Part shown: piece after piece, positions 8,901 through 20,525 of the stretch
How positions within the stretch are numbered: the stretch's first letter is position 1
How the letters are laid out: every line of letters starts with the position of its first letter
Assembly (NCBI GenBank): GCA_041653875.1
Contig: JBAZEM010000002.1
Coordinates: forward strand, 1 to 64,000
DNA: 64,000 bases
Source: VSJD01 sp041653875
Lineage (GTDB): Bacteria; Verrucomicrobiota; Kiritimatiellia; JAAZAB01
Direction: 5' to 3'
Translations under genes and position numbers: made by a program
The notes under the pieces: model-generated
Database searches by the model: none
What the model saw: only the letters and a program-made list of their open reading frames with translations
Told to the model about the DNA's origin: nothing

Positions 8901-9626
8901 GCAACAAGCCACTACGACCTGGTGCTGATGGATATTCAAATGCCTGGAATGGACGGGCTTGAAGCCGCCCGCAAAATCAGAGAATCAGAAACCAGAGACC
9001 AGAGACCAGAGATTGGAACGAAGAACGAAGAACCAGAGACCAAGAACAAAGAACATCGACCATCGACCATTGACCATCGACCATTCCGGCGCATTCCCAT
9101 CCTGGCGCTCACCGCGCACACTATGCCGGAAAGCCGCGAGAAATGCCTGGCCGACGGCATGAACGGGTACATCACCAAGCCGGTCAGCGCGGAATCGATT
9201 GCCGATGCCATCGCCAAAATTCCGTTCGCGGACGGCGTCTGGGAGCATCAGGATCGGAAGGCTCAAAAACGCGAGCCAACCGGGATATTCGATTCGAAGG
9301 AATTTGCCGAACGGCTTTCCGGCGATCGCGCCTTGATGCGCGAGGTTATCGATGTTTTTCTGGGCGAGACTCCGAAGAAGACGCGCGAACTTGAAAAAGC
9401 CATCGAAAAACGCGGAGGCGAAGCCGAGCTATTGGCCCATACCATCAAAGGATCGGCCGCCAATGTGAGCGGCAATCAGTTGAGAACTGTTGCGGCCAGA
9501 ATCGAAAAAGCCTGCCATTCGACCGATTGGCACGAGGCGGAGGTGCTGATGCCGCGATTAAACAAGCAGTTCGAATTTCTGGAGCAGGCCATGCGGAAGT
9601 ATCTGAAAACGCAGAATGCAGAATGA
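5934..9626 (+). CDS. Hybrid sensor histidine kinase (PAS-PAS-HisKA-HATPase-REC-HPt)
   Basis: A membrane-bound phosphorelay kinase of 1230 residues. TM1 is at about 18-38 and TM2 at about 306-329, with a ~265-residue periplasmic sensor between. Two PAS domains (about 346-470 and 480-600) and a linker follow. HisKA has phospho-His646 in ISHEIRTPLNG, then HATPase, a receiver with Asp1000 (LVLMDIQMPGMDG) and an HPt with His1169 (AHTIKGSAANV). Two segments look foreign: residues ~783-835 in the ATPase domain and ~1014-1051 in the receiver are encoded by repeat tracts T3 and T4. The last residues and stop lie in tract T5. The start is uncertain; a GTG at 5886 is also open. The next gene, a response regulator, is the likely partner. 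Confidence 0.93.
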   Translation: MTSTSTTQSGPEQRFPHAFILVFIVLTAAIATAGYFYYGNYAKHYRDEMERRITAIAELKKSDLILWRKERIADATSFYKNAAFSALAQRYFEKPEDAEAQNQLQTWLRKAQESDQYERVFLLDARGVVRMALPEAPAAAAATSIPSQRISDTLQSGEVTFVDFFRSEDGRRIYLALLVPILDAQDGKPGAGILALLIDPEHYLYPYINRWPATDKTAETLLVRRDNNDVLFLNKLKFDTNTALSVRISLTNTAVAAVMAATGKEGIVAARDYRGIPVMADAHAIPDSPWFMVARIDTSEIYAPLRERLWLILVIAGSLIALAGLGFGLIQRQQKVRFYLAQYETIKKMRESEEDLAITLRSIGDAVIATDVEGRVTRMNPVAERLTGWPLAEASGKSMEEVFRIVNAQTRATVRNPIAKVMTSGLVVGLANHTALIARDGTVRQIADSAAPIKDEEGRIRGVVLVFHDVTERKRVEDELRKLSQATEQSPATVVITDALGNIEYVNPKFTQLTGYSLAEVLGKNPRVLKSGELPPGAYKDLWAAITSGREWHGEFHNRKKDGSLYWESALIAPVMDADKRITHFLAVKEDITERKLAEAALSQAKNDLEKAYRQLQDSLELESKLTFQAQAANAAKSQFVANISHEIRTPLNGVIGICELLLETKMTREQLEYTQIIHSSAEALLNIINSTLDFAKIEAGKMDLAQIDFNLKDILESVTGVLGINAANKKLALISSVAPNVPLNLSGDPGRLRQILLNLAGNAVKFTHTGEVAIEVEKVDEKCSVFGVQDSGRQPGQNIAHRSFEGSSDFDVGRSMLNMASGGSAEHRTLHTEHTSPVLLRFTVRDTGIGIPADKTSLLFKAFSQVDASLARKFGGTGLGLAISKGLVEQMGGSIGVESVHGQGSTFWFIIPFLIRPAGALHAKPLTGTAEVLEEKPEGELKCQPAKRLRILVAEDNMANQTVILGILKKMGHAAVAVANGSEAVKALATSHYDLVLMDIQMPGMDGLEAARKIRESETRDQRPEIGTKNEEPETKNKEHRPSTIDHRPFRRIPILALTAHTMPESREKCLADGMNGYITKPVSAESIADAIAKIPFADGVWEHQDRKAQKREPTGIFDSKEFAERLSGDRALMREVIDVFLGETPKKTRELEKAIEKRGGEAELLAHTIKGSAANVSGNQLRTVAARIEKACHSTDWHEAEVLMPRLNKQFEFLEQAMRKYLKTQNAE
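8281..8440. repeat. Word-repeat tract T3 inside the histidine kinase ATPase domain
   Basis: Outer arms of GTGTTCGGTGTTCGG words (8281-8310) and their reverse complement (8409-8440). An inner, different inverted pair (8326-8345 with 8363-8392, GATGTTGGACGTTCGATG words) is nested inside. The reading frame stays open across all of it. Confidence 0.85.
8975..9084. repeat. Word-repeat tract T4 inside the histidine kinase receiver domain
   Basis: A single-orientation series that shifts from AGAGACCAGAGACC words through GAACGAAGAAC words to CATCGACCATCGACC words. It is translated in frame as a charged insert between the helix after GMDGLEAARKI and the RIPILALTAH strand. Confidence 0.85.
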
Positions 9627-9640
9627 AAAATGCAAAATGT
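9606..9640. repeat. Word-repeat tract T5 at the kinase 3' end
   Basis: GCAGAATGCAGAATGAAAAATGC words. The kinase stop codon (TGA of GAATGA) is part of the tract. The same word family occurs in the pilin leader tracts near 33 kb. Confidence 0.7.
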
Positions 9641-9691
9641 TCGGGAAAATATTGCGGCGCCGCGCCGCCCTTTTAAAAGAACCCCCAACCA

Positions 9692-10309
9692 ATGAAAATA
9701 CTTATTGCGGAAGATGATGCGATATCGCAGGTCATGTTGAAGGCCATGGTCGCCAAGGCCGGCTACGAGCCGATGATCACCGCCGACGGAACGCGCGCCT
9801 ATGAAATACTGCTCAAACCCGATGCGCCCAAACTGGCGATCCTGGACTGGATGATGCCCGGGATGGACGGACGGGAAGTCTGCCGCAAAGTGCGGGAGAA
9901 GGACACCAACGATCCTCCTTATCTTATCGTTCTAACCAGCCGCGGCAATCGGGAAGACATTGTTGACGGCCTGAAATCCGGGGCCAACGATTATATTGTG
10001 AAACCCTACGACGTCGAGGAGCTTCACGTGCGCATCGGCGTCGGGCGCAAAGTTGTCGACCTCCAAGCCTCGCTGACCGGGCGCATTGCGGAACTCCAGA
10101 CGGCCCTGGCCCAAATCAAAACCCTGCGGGGCTTATTGCCGATCTGCATGTATTGCAAGAAAATCCGCGACGACAAGCAATACTGGCAACAGGTGGAAGG
10201 CTACATTGCCGAACACAGCGAAGCCCAGTTCAGCCATGGCATCTGCCCGGACTGTTACAAAAAATACTTCGAGCCCGAGTTGGCTAAAATCAAAAAAGAG
10301 CGCCAATAG
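9692..10309 (+). CDS. Response regulator with C-terminal CxxC...CxxC module
   Basis: Receiver domain at residues 1-120 with phospho-acceptor Asp52 (LAILDWMMPGMDG), Thr82 and Lys104 in place, followed by a short coiled linker. The C-terminal module has CMYC (152-155) and CPDC (185-188) around DDKQYWQQVEGYI, a pattern found at the end of many receiver and PAS proteins and probably metal-binding. There is no DNA-binding or enzymatic output domain. It lies 65 bases after the hybrid kinase and is probably its phosphorelay partner. No Shine-Dalgarno is evident. Confidence 0.9.
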   Translation: MKILIAEDDAISQVMLKAMVAKAGYEPMITADGTRAYEILLKPDAPKLAILDWMMPGMDGREVCRKVREKDTNDPPYLIVLTSRGNREDIVDGLKSGANDYIVKPYDVEELHVRIGVGRKVVDLQASLTGRIAELQTALAQIKTLRGLLPICMYCKKIRDDKQYWQQVEGYIAEHSEAQFSHGICPDCYKKYFEPELAKIKKERQ

Positions 10310-10346
10310 AAAGCAAAAGGGCGTCCCGATCGAAATCGGGACGCCC
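10310..10346 (-). terminator. rRNA operon terminator
   Basis: A near-perfect 12-bp GC-rich stem (GGGCGTCCCGAT with its complement, loop CGAA) downstream of 5S on the minus strand, followed there by CTTTTGCTTTCT. It also ends the plus-strand response regulator gene, although that side has no T run. Confidence 0.85.
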
Positions 10347-10355
10347 CCTAAAATA

Positions 10356-10470
10356 TCCCGGCAACGCGCTACTCTCCCGTGGCCTACACCACAGTACCAT
10401 CGCCGCAGGGGCCCTTAACGGTCGTGTTCGGAATGGGAACGCGTGTTTCCTCCCCGCTATGATCACCGGA
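10356..10470 (-). rRNA. rrf: 5S ribosomal RNA
   Basis: About 115 bases with the conserved core CCGAACACG and GGTACTG regions. The 5' TCCGGT pairs with the 3' GCCGGGA to close helix I. Last gene of the rRNA operon. Confidence 0.95.
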
Positions 10471-10544
10471 AAAAAAAGTCAATTGCATAGAGGTTGGACA
10501 AGTAGAACCTATTCATACTCGAGAGACGATATAGGCAAAATATG

Positions 10545-13516
<2,972 letters not shown>

Positions 13517-13582
13517 AATACATTTGCCTGGTCTCGCCTACCCGAGCACAAGTAGATTGTACTTGTTTTACCCTCTATGCAA

Positions 13583-13596
13583 TTGTCAAAGAACAA
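13583..13596 (-). promoter_or_regulatory. boxA-like antitermination site before 23S
   Basis: TTGTTCTTTGACAA on the minus strand, identical to the copy in the 16S leader at 16053-16066. Its place between the spacer tRNAs and 23S is typical of NusB/S10-dependent rRNA antitermination. Confidence 0.75.
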
Positions 13597-13677
13597 CGTT
13601 TTTTGCATTGCAAAAAACAACAAACTTTTAATTTTGAGCGGCCGATTAATCTTGACCAACCGGTCATTCAAAACCAA

Positions 13678-13720
13678 AAATATCCGGAAATCCGCAATCG
13701 AAAATCAAAAGTCGCAAATT
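13678..13720. repeat. Word-repeat tract T6a, rRNA spacer
   Basis: AATCCGCAATCGAAAATC words just beyond the tRNA-Ile 3' end. They are complementary in type to the GATTTCCGATTT arm on the other side of that tRNA (13813-13853). Confidence 0.65.
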
Positions 13721-13724
13721 CTTA

Positions 13725-13801
13725 TGGTGGGCGTGCCTGGAGTCGAACCAGGGACCTCGTCCTTATCAGGGACGCGCTCTAACCAACTGAGCTACACGCC
13801 C
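13725..13801 (-). tRNA. tRNA-Ile(GAT)
   Basis: 77 bases with encoded CCA. The acceptor stem GGGCGTG/CACGCCC is perfect, the anticodon loop CTGATAA gives GAT, and the T loop is GGTTCGACTCC. Second of two spacer tRNAs. Confidence 0.97.
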
Positions 13802-13812
13802 CCGATCCGCGG

Positions 13813-13909
13813 CCAATTTCCGATTTCGGATTTATGATTTCCGATTTATGATGAACTTTTTCACCACTATTCAAAAATCATAAATCAGCAATCATAAATC
13901 AACAATTCA
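13813..13909. repeat. Word-repeat tract T6b between the spacer tRNAs
   Basis: Arm 13813-13853 (GATTTCGGATTTATGATTTCC words) and arm 13871-13909 (AATCATAAATCAGCAATC words) are imperfect reverse complements. A GC palindrome cluster (13912-13975, CTTCGCAGGGCATGC..GCGAAGCATG) follows. Confidence 0.75.
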
Positions 13910-13975
13910 ACCGGCCCTGCTTCGCCAAGACTTCGCAGGGCATGCTTCGCTCTCCACTTCGTTGCGAGCGAAGCA

Positions 13976-14051
13976 TGGTGGAGGCAACCGGGTTTGAACC
14001 GGCGACCCCGAGCTTGCAAAGCTCGTGCTCTGCCAACTGAGCTATGCCCCC
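13976..14051 (-). tRNA. tRNA-Ala(TGC)
   Basis: 76 bases with encoded CCA. The acceptor is GGGGGCA/TGCCTCC with one G-U pair, and the anticodon loop TTTGCAA gives TGC. It precedes tRNA-Ile in transcription order, the reverse of the common Ile-Ala order. Confidence 0.97.
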
Positions 14052-14057
14052 GATCCC

Positions 14058-14140
14058 ATTTTTGATTTCCGATTTTCGATTTCCGATTTACCATCTTGAC
14101 TGGAAAACCAGCAATCAGCAATCATAAATCAGCAATGATG
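14058..14140. repeat. Word-repeat tract T6c, between 16S and tRNA-Ala
   Basis: Arms 14058-14090 (GATTTCCGATTTTCG words) and 14108-14140 (AATCAGCAATCATAAATC words) in inverted orientation. With T6b, the tRNA-Ala gene sits between opposite arms. Confidence 0.75.
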
Positions 14141-14330
14141 ACGCCGCGGTCGCCGCCATTCAACAGTAATCTGCCCATCCTTTTTTCGAACCGGAAGCGG
14201 TGTGACTTGCTTCCAAACTCCTGTTCGCTTGCCAATCGCCTCGGTTGCCCGAGGCAATCCCATCCCGACTTGCGCCGGGACAGTTGACCTCTCATTGCTC
14301 CGCGCGCTTTAAACGCACGAAACGTTGATA

Positions 14331-15925
<1,595 letters not shown>

Positions 15926-16052
15926 AAACGGTCGCGACAGCAAACCAGCCCGTTACCAGGCTGCCCCGCCATCGCTTGCTATTCTTAACTTAGAACATGA
16001 GCTTATCCACAAATCACACCACTTCCGACTCGAAATGTATGTGCAGATTCCG

Positions 16053-16066
16053 TTGTCAAAGAACAA
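16053..16066 (-). promoter_or_regulatory. boxA-like antitermination site in the 16S leader
   Basis: TTGTTCTTTGACAA on the minus strand, identical to the one before 23S. Located downstream of the leader hairpin and upstream of mature 16S. Confidence 0.75.
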
Positions 16067-16074
16067 TGAACCGT

Positions 16075-16119
16075 AAAAAAAGCACGCACCGTGAACGGCG
16101 TTCATGATGCCGTGCTTTG
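16075..16119 (-). terminator. Terminator-like hairpin in the rRNA leader
   Basis: On the minus strand AAAGCAC...GTGCTTT closes a stem topped by TGAAC/GTTCA and is followed directly by seven T residues. It lies between the rRNA promoter and boxA, so it would attenuate the operon unless overridden. It could equally be a processing or pause element. Confidence 0.6.
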
Positions 16120-16162
16120 ACTACGTTTCCAAAAAGAACAGCCTTCACCCAACCGGCCAATC

Positions 16163-16190
16163 AATGTACCAAATTAAAAAAATGTGTCAA
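16163..16190 (-). promoter_or_regulatory. rRNA operon promoter with AT-rich upstream element
   Basis: TTGACA (16185-16190) and TACATT (16163-16168) on the minus strand with a 16-base spacer. The 35 bases upstream (16191-16225) are almost pure A/T runs, as expected for an UP element. The predicted start near 16156 leaves a ~230-base leader before 16S. Confidence 0.8.
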
Positions 16191-16342
16191 CAATTTTTTT
16201 TAATTATTTTATTTTTTTCAAGCGCGTCTTCCGACATACTTGAAAAGAGTTCGCTTTATAGGCCAAGGCGCGTGTAGTGTCAAGGAGTTTTTAAAAAAAT
16301 ATTTTACAAAGATTATCGCCGACTACCTGGAGGAGTTTGAAT

Positions 16343-17086
16343 ATGCCGCCACAACTGATTGTCGCGCTCGATCTGCCGTCCTCGCAAGCCCTGCCCGGCT
16401 TGATCCGATCGCTGCCCCGCGAAATTATCTGGTTCAAAGTCGGCCTGGAATTATTCGCGGCCGAGGGGCCGCGCGCCCTGGAAGCGCTGCGCGCCCAGGG
16501 AAAAAAAATATTCCTCGATCTTAAACTGCACGATATTCCCAACACGGTCGAACGCGCGGTCGCCGCCGCCGCGCAGCACGGCATCGGGATGTTGACGCTG
16601 CATGCCGCCGGCGGCCGCGCCATGCTCAAGGCCGCCGCACGGGCGGCGCAAGCCTTCGGCCCGCAGGCCCCTAAACTGATTGCCGTCACGACGCTCACCA
16701 GCCTGAACCAAACGGACCTGGCGGATATCGGCGTCGGCCGCGATCTGAAAGAACAGGCCCTGGCTTTGGGCGACCTCGCGCTGACCTCCGGGCTGAACGG
16801 CCTGGTTGCCTCCGCTCAGGAGGCCGAAGGCTTGCGCCGAAAATTCGGCGCGGGCCCGCTGCTGGTGACCCCGGGAATCCGCCCCGCCTGCGCGCAGGGA
16901 GCTACGGAGGGCAGGCCCGCCGGGAACACCACGGGCGATCAAAAACGCGTGGCCACCCCCGCCCTGGCCGTCCGGGCCGGCGCCAATTTCCTGGTGGTGG
17001 GCCGCCCGATCATGGGAGCCGCGGATCCGCGCGCCGCCGCCCTGGCGATTCTAAATGAAATCGGGAATGCGTCCGGCGCGGGATAA
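16343..17086 (+). CDS. pyrF: Orotidine 5'-phosphate decarboxylase
   Basis: Last step of UMP synthesis. The 247 residues begin LIVALDLP, with the catalytic DxKxxD as Asp59, Lys61 and Asp64 (FLDLKLHDIPNT). TPGIRP and GDQKR lie toward the C terminus, then VVGRPIM. Between TPGIRP and GDQKR there are about 15 residues where relatives have about six. The extra DNA (near 16889-16933) is palindromic and looks repeat-derived; it falls in the loop that closes over the phosphate. AGGAG at 16331-16335 selects the ATG at 16343 rather than the upstream TTG. Single-gene unit upstream of guaA. Confidence 0.95.
   Translation: MPPQLIVALDLPSSQALPGLIRSLPREIIWFKVGLELFAAEGPRALEALRAQGKKIFLDLKLHDIPNTVERAVAAAAQHGIGMLTLHAAGGRAMLKAAARAAQAFGPQAPKLIAVTTLTSLNQTDLADIGVGRDLKEQALALGDLALTSGLNGLVASAQEAEGLRRKFGAGPLLVTPGIRPACAQGATEGRPAGNTTGDQKRVATPALAVRAGANFLVVGRPIMGAADPRAAALAILNEIGNASGAG
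16884..16933. repeat. Possible repeat insertion in pyrF
   Basis: Contains the perfect palindrome CCTGCGCGCAGG, then GGAGCTACGGAGGGCAGGCC, a composition like the GC palindromes in nearby non-coding DNA. It is in frame and lengthens the active-site loop. An identical copy elsewhere in the window was not found. Confidence 0.4.
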
Positions 17087-17130
17087 CTATTGATTGACGC
17101 GGTTCATTAGCATCCCACAGGATACTCAAC

Positions 17131-17264
17131 TGTAGGCTGAAGGCTGTAGGTAAAATCACGGGAAAAGCGAAAACTTTACCGATGTTTTGCAAACTTCCGT
17201 TCCGGTTTTTTGCCGATGTGTTTTATTGATTCCGACCTACAGCCTACGGCCTAAACGGCTACAG
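17131..17264. repeat. Word-repeat tract T7, two inverted arms
   Basis: Arm 17131-17151 (TGTAGGCTGAAGGCTGTAGG) and arm 17234-17264 (CCTACAGCCTACGGCC words) are reverse complements around ~80 bases. The same words recur at 43894. The rest of the 17087-17493 gap holds no gene. Confidence 0.8.
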
Positions 17265-17267
17265 TCC

Positions 17268-17293
17268 TGGCGTCCCTGCGGGACGCCAGTGGA
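17268..17293. repeat. GGCGTCCC/GGGACGCC hairpin repeat
   Basis: Stem CTGGCGTCCC with GGGACGCCAG. The same hairpin with a different loop is at 43926-43948, where it encodes the end of RuvX. It follows a CTACAGTC motif in both places. Confidence 0.7.
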
Positions 17294-17456
17294 GGCGGTT
17301 TAAAATTCATCCGGACGCGAGGAATCGCGTCCCGCCCTTTCAAAAAGGGCCAATCTTGTTTGGAATGCGCAAGTATAATCGCTCCAGCTCCAGTCATGTC
17401 GCATGTCAATGCGTTTTTCACCGTTATGGGAAGCAGGCAATGCGCGTAATCCAACC

Positions 17457-17485
17457 TTGATCCGCCTGCGACCTTTCGTTATTCT
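17457..17485 (+). promoter_or_regulatory. guaA promoter giving a leaderless transcript
   Basis: TTGATC (17457-17462), a 17-base spacer and TATTCT (17480-17485). The predicted start falls at about 17492-17494, on or next to the guaA ATG, and there is no Shine-Dalgarno sequence. Confidence 0.5.
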
Positions 17486-17493
17486 TGCTCCCC

Positions 17494-19038
17494 ATGAAAA
17501 CGCACGACTGGATCGCCATATTGGATTTCGGTTCGCAATACACGCAACTCATCGCCCGGCGCATACGGGAACAACAGGTCTATTCCGAGATTGTCCGGTA
17601 TGACACGCCCGCCGCCAAGCTGAAACAACGCCGGCCCTCCGGCATCGTTCTTTCCGGCGGTCCCAAAAGCGTGTTTGCGGCCAAGGCGCCCGCCTGCGAT
17701 CCGGAGCTGTTCAAACTGGGCATCCCCGTGCTCGGCATTTGCTATGGCATGCAGTTGATGGCCAAGACGCTGGGCGGCGCCGTCAAGCCGGGCCTGGCCC
17801 GCGAATACGGCAGCGCCCGGATCGGCGTGGCCAATGCATCGGCGCTTTTTCGTGGTCTGCCCCGGCGCCTCGACGTCTGGATGAGTCATGGCGACCAAGT
17901 GCTTGAGATGCCGGCCGGATTCCGCGCGCTCGCCAAGACACAAACCTGCCCGGTGGCCGCCATGGCCGATCTAAAACGGAAAATGTACGGAATCCAGTTC
18001 CATCCTGAAGTTGTGCATACCCGGCATGGCGCCGCCGTCCTGCGCCGCTTTTTATTCGACGTTTGCAAGTGCCGGGGAGACTGGCGCATGGCGCAATTCG
18101 TTGCGGAAAGCGTCCGGGCCATCCGCCGGAAAGTCGGCAAGAATCACGTCGTTTGCGGCCTGAGCGGCGGCGTGGATTCGGCGGTTGTGGCGATGCTCCT
18201 GCATAAAGCCATCGGCAGCCAACTGCACTGCATCTTCGTGGATAACGGCCTTTTACGCCACGACGAAGCCCGGCAAGTGGAAGAGACCTTCGTCAAGGCC
18301 TTCGGCATCGACCTGCATGTGGCCCATGCGCAAGCCCAGTTTTTAAGCGACTTGAAGGGCGTGTTGGACCCGGAAAAGAAGCGCAAGGCCATCGGCAAGC
18401 GGTTTATCGATGTGTTTGCCGAGGAAGCCCGGCGCTTGGGCGATATCCGTTTCCTCGCCCAGGGCACGCTTTATCCGGATGTGATCGAAAGCGCTTCGCC
18501 CCTCGGCGGCCCCTCGGCCACGATCAAGAGCCACCATAACGTGGGCGGCCTGCCGCCGGACCTCAAGTTCCAGTTGATCGAGCCCCTGCGCGAATTGTTT
18601 AAAGACGAAGTGCGCGCCCTGGGCCGCGCGTTGGGTATGCCGGAGGCCATCATCGATCGTCAACCGTTCCCCGGCCCAGGTCTGGCCGTGCGCATCATCG
18701 GGGAGGTCACGCAAGAACGTACGGCCCTGCTCCAGCAGGCCGACCTGCGTGTGCAGGAGGAAATCACGGATTATGACAAGGACCACAAAATCTGGCAGTC
18801 GTTCGCCGTGCTGTTGCCGGTCAAGAGCGTGGGCGTCATGGGCGACGGACGGACCTATGAAAACACGGTGGTGGTGCGGGCCGTGACCAGCCAGGACGGC
18901 ATGACCGCCGACTGGGCTCGCCTGCCCCACGAATTGCTTGCCCGCCTCTCCAACCGGATCATCAACGAAGTCCGCGGCGTTAACCGCGTCGTTTACGACA
19001 TCAGCTCCAAGCCCCCCGCCACGATCGAATGGGAATGA
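17494..19038 (+). CDS. guaA: GMP synthase (glutamine-hydrolysing)
   Basis: Amidates XMP to GMP. It has 514 residues in the usual two-part form: GATase with Cys83 (GICYGMQ) and His170/Glu172 (FHPE), then an ATP-pyrophosphatase domain with SGGVDS at 224-229, then the dimerisation domain ending INEVRGVNRVVYD and IEWE. The ATG at 17494 is preferred to the TTG three codons earlier. A promoter-like pair ends eight bases before it, suggesting a leaderless mRNA. guaB is not in the window. Confidence 0.98.
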   Translation: MKTHDWIAILDFGSQYTQLIARRIREQQVYSEIVRYDTPAAKLKQRRPSGIVLSGGPKSVFAAKAPACDPELFKLGIPVLGICYGMQLMAKTLGGAVKPGLAREYGSARIGVANASALFRGLPRRLDVWMSHGDQVLEMPAGFRALAKTQTCPVAAMADLKRKMYGIQFHPEVVHTRHGAAVLRRFLFDVCKCRGDWRMAQFVAESVRAIRRKVGKNHVVCGLSGGVDSAVVAMLLHKAIGSQLHCIFVDNGLLRHDEARQVEETFVKAFGIDLHVAHAQAQFLSDLKGVLDPEKKRKAIGKRFIDVFAEEARRLGDIRFLAQGTLYPDVIESASPLGGPSATIKSHHNVGGLPPDLKFQLIEPLRELFKDEVRALGRALGMPEAIIDRQPFPGPGLAVRIIGEVTQERTALLQQADLRVQEEITDYDKDHKIWQSFAVLLPVKSVGVMGDGRTYENTVVVRAVTSQDGMTADWARLPHELLARLSNRIINEVRGVNRVVYDISSKPPATIEWE

Positions 19039-19047
19039 GAGGCATTT

Positions 19048-19141
19048 TAGATTTCTGATTGCCGATTTCCGATTGTCAACCCGCCTGCAACGCTATGCGC
19101 AGCATTGCGGGCGGGTTTCCTGGTTTTCGATTGCCGATTGC
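19048..19141. repeat. Word-repeat tract T8 with central GC hairpin
   Basis: GATTTCTGATTGCCGATTTCC words (19048-19077) and GATTGCCGATTG words (19121-19141) flank a hairpin. Here the two word arms are in the same orientation, unlike most tracts. Confidence 0.65.
19080..19120 (+). terminator. Possible guaA terminator
   Basis: CCCGCC...GGCGGG stem with an inner TGCAA/TTGCG extension followed by TTTCC, about 40 bases after the guaA stop. The T run is short, and the hairpin may simply be a dispersed repeat. Confidence 0.4.
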
Positions 19142-19242
19142 TTCAGACGCGAAACGATATCGCCATAAAACGGACAGATTTGACGAAGTGGAATCTGCGC
19201 CCTTGCCGGTCATAAGGATACAGCGCCTGCTGGTTTTGGGCA

Positions 19243-20265
19243 TCATTTCACTTCCAGCATTCTGGCCAGGGCTTTGCGGGCGTTCACGCGCAGGAGGTCG
19301 GGCACGCGCACGATTTGCTCCTCCGGCCAGCGCTCCAGCAGGGCCAGAAGCTTGGCTTCCGTCGTCAGGATCATATTCCGGCAGGCCGATTGGCGGAGCG
19401 GTAGGATCGTCAGCCGCCCTTGATGCCGGCGCGCCAGGCGGTCCACCAGGTGCCACTCCGTGCCGATGACCACAGTCGAGCCCGCCGGCGACGCCTCGAC
19501 ATACTTGATGATCCGGGAAGTGGCGCCGTGGGCATCCGCCAGGCGGCAGGCCGCCTTGGGCGTTTCCGGATGCACAATGATTTTAGCATCCGGATACTTT
19601 CGACGGGCCGACGCGATATCGTCCGCCGTAAAGGTATGCACGTGGCAATATCCCTTCCAAACCAGCACGCGCGCGCGGGCAATGCCATCCGCCCCCACCC
19701 CGCCCCATGGTTTCCCGGGATCGTAAACCGCCACGGCCTCGTCGGGCAGGCCCAGGTCATGGGCTGTGTTCGTCCCGAGGTGTTCGTCGGGAATGAACAG
19801 GATGCGCCTGCCTTGATCGAACGCCCACTGGAACACCGTGGCCGCGTTGCTCGACGTGCAAGTGCTGCCGCCATGCTCGCCGCAAAAAGCTTTGATCGCC
19901 GCGGAGCTGTTGACATAGACTATCGGGACCCAATCGGTTGTCAGCGATTGGAGCTCCTGCCAGACCTTGAGCACCTCGCGCAGGGGGGCCATGTCGGCCA
20001 TGGGACAGCCGGCATGGATATCGGGCATGTAAATCGCCTGGTGCGGGGCGCTCAGGATATCCGCCGACTCCGCCATGAAGTGCACGCCGCAGAAAACGAT
20101 GCGCTCGGCTTCCCTTTCGGCGGCGGCGCGGCGCGCCAATTCCAGCGAATCGCCGGTCACATCCGCATGCCGGAGCACTTCATCCTGCTGGTAATAGTGC
20201 CCCAGGATGAAGAGTTTTTTACCCCACTGTTTCCGAAGGGCTTCGATGGATTCGCTTGTGTTCAT
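19243..20265 (-). CDS. nadA: Quinolinate synthase A
   Basis: Condenses iminoaspartate with dihydroxyacetone phosphate to quinolinate for NAD synthesis, using a 4Fe-4S cluster. The 340 residues show the three expected cluster ligands: Cys59 (VFCGVHFMAES), Cys136 (TCTSSNA) and Cys295 (ACRNM). LGHYYQ near the N terminus is typical. The ATG at 20265 gives standard family length. The frame stays open 81 codons further upstream, but that part has no NadA similarity. nadC, the next enzyme, is at 47.3 kb. No clear Shine-Dalgarno. Confidence 0.95.
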   Translation of the reverse strand: MNTSESIEALRKQWGKKLFILGHYYQQDEVLRHADVTGDSLELARRAAAEREAERIVFCGVHFMAESADILSAPHQAIYMPDIHAGCPMADMAPLREVLKVWQELQSLTTDWVPIVYVNSSAAIKAFCGEHGGSTCTSSNAATVFQWAFDQGRRILFIPDEHLGTNTAHDLGLPDEAVAVYDPGKPWGGVGADGIARARVLVWKGYCHVHTFTADDIASARRKYPDAKIIVHPETPKAACRLADAHGATSRIIKYVEASPAGSTVVIGTEWHLVDRLARRHQGRLTILPLRQSACRNMILTTEAKLLALLERWPEEQIVRVPDLLRVNARKALARMLEVK

Positions 20266-20525
20266 ACAGATCACATCTGCCAATACAGCGGACAATATAC
20301 TACCGGCGTCATAAATATTCCACCGAAATTCGTCAGGCGCCGGCATGGACAGGTCAAGGCCGCAACTTATCCAGCCGATCCCATTTGCATATTCCCAATT
20401 TATTAACTTTGTCTTGCAAAGTTCTCCGCGTCCTGCCAGTTTAACGATGGCAATCTGAACCGCCATTTTAAAGCGCTCGTCCAATCCCTGCCCCGCACAA
20501 TGATCCATCCGACCAAGGTATCCTC

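Noticed and set aside
13678..14140. CRISPR array in the rRNA spacer or other repeat tracts
   Set aside because: Words are short, degenerate and inverted; there are no constant repeats with unique spacers and no cas genes.
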